This document shows, one piece after another, positions 6,012 through 9,461 of a stretch of DNA of 9,461 nt. Under the pieces are notes generated by a model, which had not been told where the DNA came from, ran no database searches, and worked only from the letters and a program-made list of their open reading frames with translations. Source of the DNA: Methanoregulaceae archaeon UBA288 (lineage in GTDB: Archaea; Halobacteriota; Methanomicrobia; Methanomicrobiales; Methanospirillaceae); the NCBI GenBank assembly GCA_002495225.1, contig DAEF01000097.1, forward strand, positions 1 to 9,461. Direction: 5' to 3'. Each line of letters opens with the position of its first letter. Within the stretch, counting starts at the first letter, position 1. The position numbers and the translations under genes are program-made.

Positions 6012-6705
6012 ATGGAGACGACGCGGGACCGGCCGCACGTGATCTGTTACCTCGCGGTCAGCCTGGACGGACGGCTCGACGGGTTCGAGGTCGATCTCGA
6101 GCAGTACTACGGGATCGCGGCGCGGTTCGAGGCGGACGCCATCCTCACGGGGTCGGAGACGTCGGTCGTGGCGATCGAGAAGTACAGCGGCGTGGAGAAC
6201 ACGTGCGACGAGGGGCCGGCCCCCGCGCGGGCCGCTCCCGGCGACGAGCGCCCCCTGCTCGCGGTCGCGGACGGCCGCGGGCGCGTCCGGCGCTGGTCGG
6301 TCTTCCAGGAGGCGCCGTACTGGCGCGGGTGGATCGCGCTCCTGGCGGACTCCGTGCCCGAGGCGCACCGCGCGTACCTCGCCTCGCGGAACGTGGATCC
6401 GCTGGTCCTCGGGGCGGACCGTGTCGACCTCGCGCTCGCGCTCGACCGGCTCCGCGCCGAGTACGGCGTCCGTCGGATCCGCGTCGACTCGGGCGGGCGG
6501 CTGAACGGGGCACTTCTCCGAGCCGGGCTCGTGGACGAGGTCCACCTGCTCATCTGCCCCTGGCTCGCGGGCGGGTCGAGCCCGCGCTCGTCGTTCGTCG
6601 CCGACGACCTCGCCCCCCGGCGCCCCGGGGACACCGCTCGAGCGGATCGCGGTCGAGTCGTTCGACGACGGGTCCGTCCTCCTCTCCTACCGCGTTACAC
6701 GGTGA
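6012..6705 (+). CDS. RibD C-terminal-domain / DHFR-like reductase, frameshifted
   Basis: The family reduces pyrimidine or pteridine substrates with NADPH; the archaeal riboflavin-pathway reductase is one member, but this protein is divergent and its substrate is not clear. Motifs: VICYLAVSLDGRLDG (10-24), FEADAILTGSET (39-50), VDSGGRLNGALLRAGLVDEVHLL (158-180) and CPWLAGG (182-188). As written, the frame leaves the family after residue 201 and runs to a stop at 6756-6758 with an Arg-rich tail. Removing one C from the C6 run at 6613-6618 restores LAPGAPGTPLERIAV and DDGSVLLSYRVTR, the normal family ending, with stop TGA at 6703-6705 and 230 residues in all. This could be a sequencing error or a real lesion. 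ATG at 6012 fits a leaderless start; the frame also opens at 5931, which would overlap the ATPase start. Confidence 0.8.
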
Positions 6706-6928
6706 AGAAACGGCGGCACCCGGTCCCTCCCCGGGAAAGCCGGTGCAGCGGCCTGTGACAGACCGGCGGGCAGAGGTTTCCGACGGCAGGAGAAGAGGGG
6801 GACGGGCAGCCGGCCCCCGTCCGCACGGGCCCGCCACCTCCCGCGCCGGGGGAGATCGTCGTACCGGCGACGGGGCCTCTCGAGCGCCGCGTCCGTGCCG
6901 TTTCCGAACGAAGGGAACTCCCGGACCG
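6706..6928. other. Convergent intergenic stretch with two hairpins
   Basis: This gap separates the convergent reductase and cytoplasmic TPR genes and holds no supported gene. Two inverted repeats are visible. GCACCCGG (6716-6723) with CCGGTGC (6740-6746) makes a 7-bp stem with one bulged C, 11 bases after the reductase stop. GGACGGG (6800-6806) with CCCGTCC (6816-6822) makes a perfect 7-bp stem with a 9-base loop. Either could mark transcript ends, but no T-run follows. Confidence 0.3.
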
Positions 6929-7642
6929 TCAGGACTGCATCCCGGACCGTCCCTGCCGGTCGACCAGGGCCCGGCCCCGGGAAAAGCAGTACTTCGCCTC
7001 GTCGTCCTGCCCGAGCCGGGCGACCGCAAGACCCTTGTCGTGCCAGGCCCCGGCGTTCAGCGGATCGATGTCGAGGGCCCGGGTGAACGCCTCCACTGCC
7101 TCCCTGAGACGGTCGAGCCGGGCGAGGCAGGCTGCGCGGCTCAGAAGGACGGCCGGGACTGACTCGATGATAGCGAGCGCGCGGTCGAAGTACCCGAGGG
7201 CCTCCTCATAGCGCCCCAGGTCCGCGAGCGCGATCCCGAGATTGTTGAGCGCTTTCGGATGGCACGGATCGATCGCGACGACCGACTCGAAGCAGGCGAT
7301 CGCGTCCTCGATCCGGCCCTGGGCGTACCGGACGTTCCCGAGGACGAACAGGGCCTCCGCGTGACCGGGCGCGAGTCGTCCGGCCTGCTCGAGCGAGGTG
7401 GCCGCCTGTTCGTACTCGCTGAACCGGTAGAGGACGAGTCCCTGGACGAACCAGGCGTCGGCCTCGAGCGGAACCGCCGCGATCGCCGCCGAGCAGCAGT
7501 CGAGCGCCTCGGGAAGTCGGCCCACCCGGTCGAGCGCCGATGCCCGGAGCAGGAGCAGGACCGGGTCGGTCGTTCCGTCGGTCAGCTCCAGCACCTCGGA
7601 GTAGCGGCCGAGGGCGGCGGCCCGAGCGGCGTCGGGGGTCAT
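6929..7642 (-). CDS. Cytoplasmic TPR-repeat protein
   Basis: This 237-residue protein is built almost wholly of tetratricopeptide repeats and so probably serves as a protein-binding scaffold; the partner is unknown. About six repeats can be read, for example ALDCCSAAIAAVPLEADAWF, AATSLEQAGRLAPGHAEALF, AIACFESVVAIDPCHPKALN, ALGYFDRALAIIESVPAVLL and AVEAFTRALDIDPLNAGAWH, each closing with the usual helix-turn. There is no signal peptide or membrane segment, unlike the TPR protein at 3417. ATG at 7642 overlaps the phosphodiesterase stop as ATGA, which indicates translational coupling. It is the last gene of its likely operon. Confidence 0.9.
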   Translation of the reverse strand: MTPDAARAAALGRYSEVLELTDGTTDPVLLLLRASALDRVGRLPEALDCCSAAIAAVPLEADAWFVQGLVLYRFSEYEQAATSLEQAGRLAPGHAEALFVLGNVRYAQGRIEDAIACFESVVAIDPCHPKALNNLGIALADLGRYEEALGYFDRALAIIESVPAVLLSRAACLARLDRLREAVEAFTRALDIDPLNAGAWHDKGLAVARLGQDDEAKYCFSRGRALVDRQGRSGMQS

Positions 7643-8139
7643 CGGAGTACCAGTTCTTCGACCGCGCCCGTGGTCGTATCGAGGATGGCAATCGTCGGGT
7701 CAGCGGCGAGGATCCCTGAGGCCGCTCCCGGGTTGACCACGAGCGTCCGGCCGTGCCGCTCGGTCCCGGCCCGGTGCGAATGGCCGCGGACCACGTAGTC
7801 GAAGCCCTGCGAGTCCACGAGCGCTTCGAAGAGTTCGCGCTGGTGCCCGTGGAGGAGGGCGATGGTGCTTCCGTCGGCCTCGATGCGCGCGAAGTCGCCG
7901 CGCAGGTCGAGGTGATCGTGCTCGGCGAAGCGCTCGGCGAGAAGTGCGCGGTCGCCGTCGTTGTTGCCGAGAACGCCCACGAGCGGGGCCGAGAGCGCTG
8001 CCAGCCAGGAAACGACGAACGGCGAGACGTAGTCCCCGGCGTGGAGCACGAGGTCGAGGTTTGCGCGGTTGAACCGCGCGACGGCGGACTCGACCCGTCG
8101 CTGCCGGTCGTGGCTGTCCGAGAGGATCCCGATCCGCAT
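7639..8139 (-). CDS. MJ0936/YfcE-type metallophosphoesterase
   Basis: This 166-residue cytoplasmic enzyme belongs to the calcineurin-like phosphodiesterases that hydrolyse phosphodiester bonds with two metal ions. All expected ligands are present: DSHD (Asp8, His10), HAGD (Asp36), GNND (Asn59), LHGH (His97) and RGHSH (His120, His122), followed by VVNPGA and ADPTIAILDT. The length and spacing match archaeal MJ0936 almost residue for residue. Physiological substrates of the family are unknown; model compounds and 2',3'-cyclic nucleotides are typical. ATG at 8139 is chosen because MRIGILSDSH is the family's usual N-terminus, although the frame is open for about 140 codons further upstream. It follows the lipoprotein by 40 bases and overlaps the TPR start by 4. 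The AT-rich word CATATC at 8173-8168 might be an internal promoter. Confidence 0.93.
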   Translation of the reverse strand: MRIGILSDSHDRQRRVESAVARFNRANLDLVLHAGDYVSPFVVSWLAALSAPLVGVLGNNDGDRALLAERFAEHDHLDLRGDFARIEADGSTIALLHGHQRELFEALVDSQGFDYVVRGHSHRAGTERHGRTLVVNPGAASGILAADPTIAILDTTTGAVEELVLR

Positions 8140-8179
8140 GATAGACCGAAATTGGCACGGGCCGGAGATATGGATTTCC

Positions 8180-8590
8180 TCAGGTCGGCCGGGAGGCGGT
8201 CGCGTTCGGGGGCCCCTCGATCGCCGTGACGTCGACGTGTGCAATCCGTTCGAGACGGTACGACTCGAAGGTCGCCCGATCCCGGGCCAGGCGCACCACG
8301 AAATCGCCGGACGGGTAGACGTACGCCCAGCCCCCGGAGGCAGGCTGAACGAGCGTGTAGACGTACTCGTCCAGCTGTGGCTGGTATTCCACGATCGCGA
8401 TGGCGGCGCCGTCGGGCGTGCCGTTCGGCTCGTCGAAACCGGCCCCGACGAGGTCGCCGCGGAGCAGGTCGCCGGTCGAGTACCGCGCGTCGGCCGGCGC
8501 GGGGGTCGGCACCGCCGGAGGGGACGGCTGGAGGCACCCGGCGACCAGGACCGCGAGGACCAGGGCAAAGGCCATGATTAGAAAACGCAT
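8180..8590 (-). CDS. Small secreted lipoprotein of unknown function
   Basis: This protein of about 136 residues has a clear lipoprotein signal: MRFLIMAFALVLAVLVAGC with lipobox VAGC, so Cys19 would be lipidated and the protein anchored outside the membrane. A short Pro-rich spacer (SPPAVPTPAPA) follows, then a compact domain with a STGDLLRGDLVG strand, a tyrosine-rich EYQPQLDEYVYTL strand and a GWAYVYPSGDFVVRL strand. This resembles, from memory, small uncharacterised methanogen lipoproteins with a TGD...Y-x-x-x...WGY pattern. ATG at 8590 gives the best signal peptide and lies 26 bases from a TATA-like CATAAG. ATGs at 8596 and 8611 are in frame and possible. It is the first gene of the likely lipoprotein-phosphodiesterase-TPR operon. 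Confidence 0.8.
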   Translation of the reverse strand: MRFLIMAFALVLAVLVAGCLQPSPPAVPTPAPADARYSTGDLLRGDLVGAGFDEPNGTPDGAAIAIVEYQPQLDEYVYTLVQPASGGWAYVYPSGDFVVRLARDRATFESYRLERIAHVDVTAIEGPPNATASRPT

Positions 8591-8613
8591 ATCCATCGGT
8601 ACTGAGGCCATCC

Positions 8614-8619
8614 CTTATG
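8614..8619 (-). promoter_or_regulatory. TATA-like element before the lipoprotein gene
   Basis: CATAAG in CTTCATAAGGG on the minus strand is the only AT-rich word in the gap to the divergent MerR gene. Its centre is about 26 bases upstream of the ATG at 8590, which fits a leaderless transcript and supports that start over 8596 and 8611. Confidence 0.35.
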
Positions 8620-8699
8620 AAGCCCGTCGCGCCAGACCCTGACGCGCGTGAGACTCCGCGCCCTCATCTTCCCGGGGCGCCCACGAGAGTGGTGCCGCC

Positions 8700-9461
8700 A
8701 TGACCGCCGAACGGATCCCGATCGGGACCTTCTCCCGCGTGACCCGGCTCTCGCAGCGGGCGCTTCGCCTCTACGACGAGCGCGGGCTGCTCGTGCCCGC
8801 CGGGAAAGACCTCTGCACCGGGTACCGCTCCTACACCTTCGACCAGATCGGCCGCGGTGTGACGATCGGCCACCTGGTCTCGCTCGGGTTCGGGCTCGTC
8901 GAGGTCGGCGCCCTGCTCGACGCCCGGGGCGCGGGCGACCGGGAGACGGTCCGGAGGCTCTTTGCCGCCCGGCGGGAAGCGGTCCGGGCCGAGCTCGGAC
9001 GGCTGGTGGCGATAGAGGCGGCTCTCGCCCGCGGCGAGGCCGACCAGGAGGTATTCACGATGTCGATCAGCGAACCGGTCATCAAGGAGGTCCCGGCCAT
9101 GCGCGGCGCTCGCGCCGAAAAACGGCCGGGAACCGGCGTTCCGCGTCGCCGGCCCGATCATGACCCTCTACCACGAACCCGGGTGCCGGGAGCAGGAGGC
9201 CGAGATGGAGGTCGCACTCCCGGTTGCGGGCCGGGTCGAGCTCGACGACCCCGCCCTGGAACTCCGGACCCTGCCCGCGACCCGCGTCGTCTCGGCCCTC
9301 TACACCGGGCCGTACCCGGGGGTCTCGTCGGCCCACGAAACGGTCTTCAAGGCCGTGCAGGCCCTCGGGCTGGAGTGCAACGGGCCGCCGCGCGAGGTCT
9401 ACCTGAACGACCCCGGCACGACCCCCGAGCAGGAGCTGATGACCGAGGTCCAGTACCCGTT
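8700..9461 (+). pseudogene. MerR-type regulator with GyrI-like ligand domain, frameshifted, runs off the window
   Basis: The N-terminus is a MerR winged helix (residues about 6-75: IPIGTFSRVTRLSQRALRLYDERGLL, then GYRSYTFDQI and GHLVSLGFGLVEVGALLDARG), which binds a promoter dyad as a dimer. A coiled-coil linker follows (about 80-113), then the first strand of a GyrI-like small-molecule domain (EPVIKEVPAMR, ending at 9104). The rest of that domain is in the next frame: EPAFRVAGPIMTLYHEP from 9130, then MEVALPVAG, SALYTGPYPG and REVYLNDPG, up to the window end. Dropping one A from the A5 run at 9118-9122 joins the frames, but about 23 residues that normally lie between the first strand and AGPIM are still absent. 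GGTG at 8691-8694 supports ATG at 8700. The original frame has no stop before the window end. It could be a broken gene or an assembly error. The divergent lipoprotein gene is 109 bases away. Confidence 0.78.

Noticed and set aside
4922..7162. 746-codon plus-strand frame spanning the ATPase and reductase
   Set aside because: It is Arg/Pro/Gly-rich, crosses two well-supported genes on both strands and has no recognisable domain.
8670..8699. Possible MerR operator around CCCACGAGAGTGG
   Set aside because: Only a 4-bp dyad (CCAC/GTGG) with a GAGA spacer is perfect, and it lies at the ribosome binding site, not between promoter elements.

Overview
The window looks like chromosomal DNA of a GC-rich archaeon, most likely a methanogen of the Methanomicrobiales (Methanoculleus-like). 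This is inference. It rests on a base composition judged by eye at about two thirds GC, TATA-like elements about 26-29 bases upstream of start codons (leaderless archaeal style), an MJ0936-type phosphodiesterase with every family metal ligand in place, a secreted TPR protein ending in an archaeosortase-like hydrophobic tail plus arginines, and a zinc-ribbon membrane protein with a Thr/Pro-rich outer stalk. No rRNA, tRNA, CRISPR array, insertion sequence or phage gene was seen.

Layout. 1-370: no gene, with a hairpin at 303-332 just past the leftmost operon. 371-2688, minus strand: a probable three-gene operon read from right to left, namely a zinc-ribbon membrane protein with two outer beta domains, a PaaI-type hotdog thioesterase and a spermidine-acetyltransferase-like GNAT protein. 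2689-3416: a poorly coding stretch holding that operon's promoter and a possible 57-residue membrane protein. 3417-4493, plus: a secreted, C-terminally anchored TPR protein. 4499-5932, minus: a divergent ATPase of the PF09818 'ABC-class' family, tail to tail with the TPR gene. 6012-6705, plus: a RibD/DHFR-like reductase, divergent from the ATPase, carrying an apparent one-base frameshift in a C6 run. 6929-8590, minus: a likely operon of a small lipoprotein, an MJ0936-like phosphodiesterase and a cytoplasmic TPR protein whose start overlaps the phosphodiesterase stop (ATGA). 8700 to the window end, plus: a MerR regulator with a GyrI-like ligand domain, also frameshifted and apparently missing about 23 residues.

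The genes do not form a known pathway. They read as housekeeping and accessory genes of an archaeal chromosome. The points most worth a second look are the two homopolymer-associated frameshifts, the divergent PF09818 ATPase, the duplicated beta domain of the zinc-ribbon protein, and a hairpin that could mask the thioesterase ribosome binding site. I found no convincing new multi-gene system.
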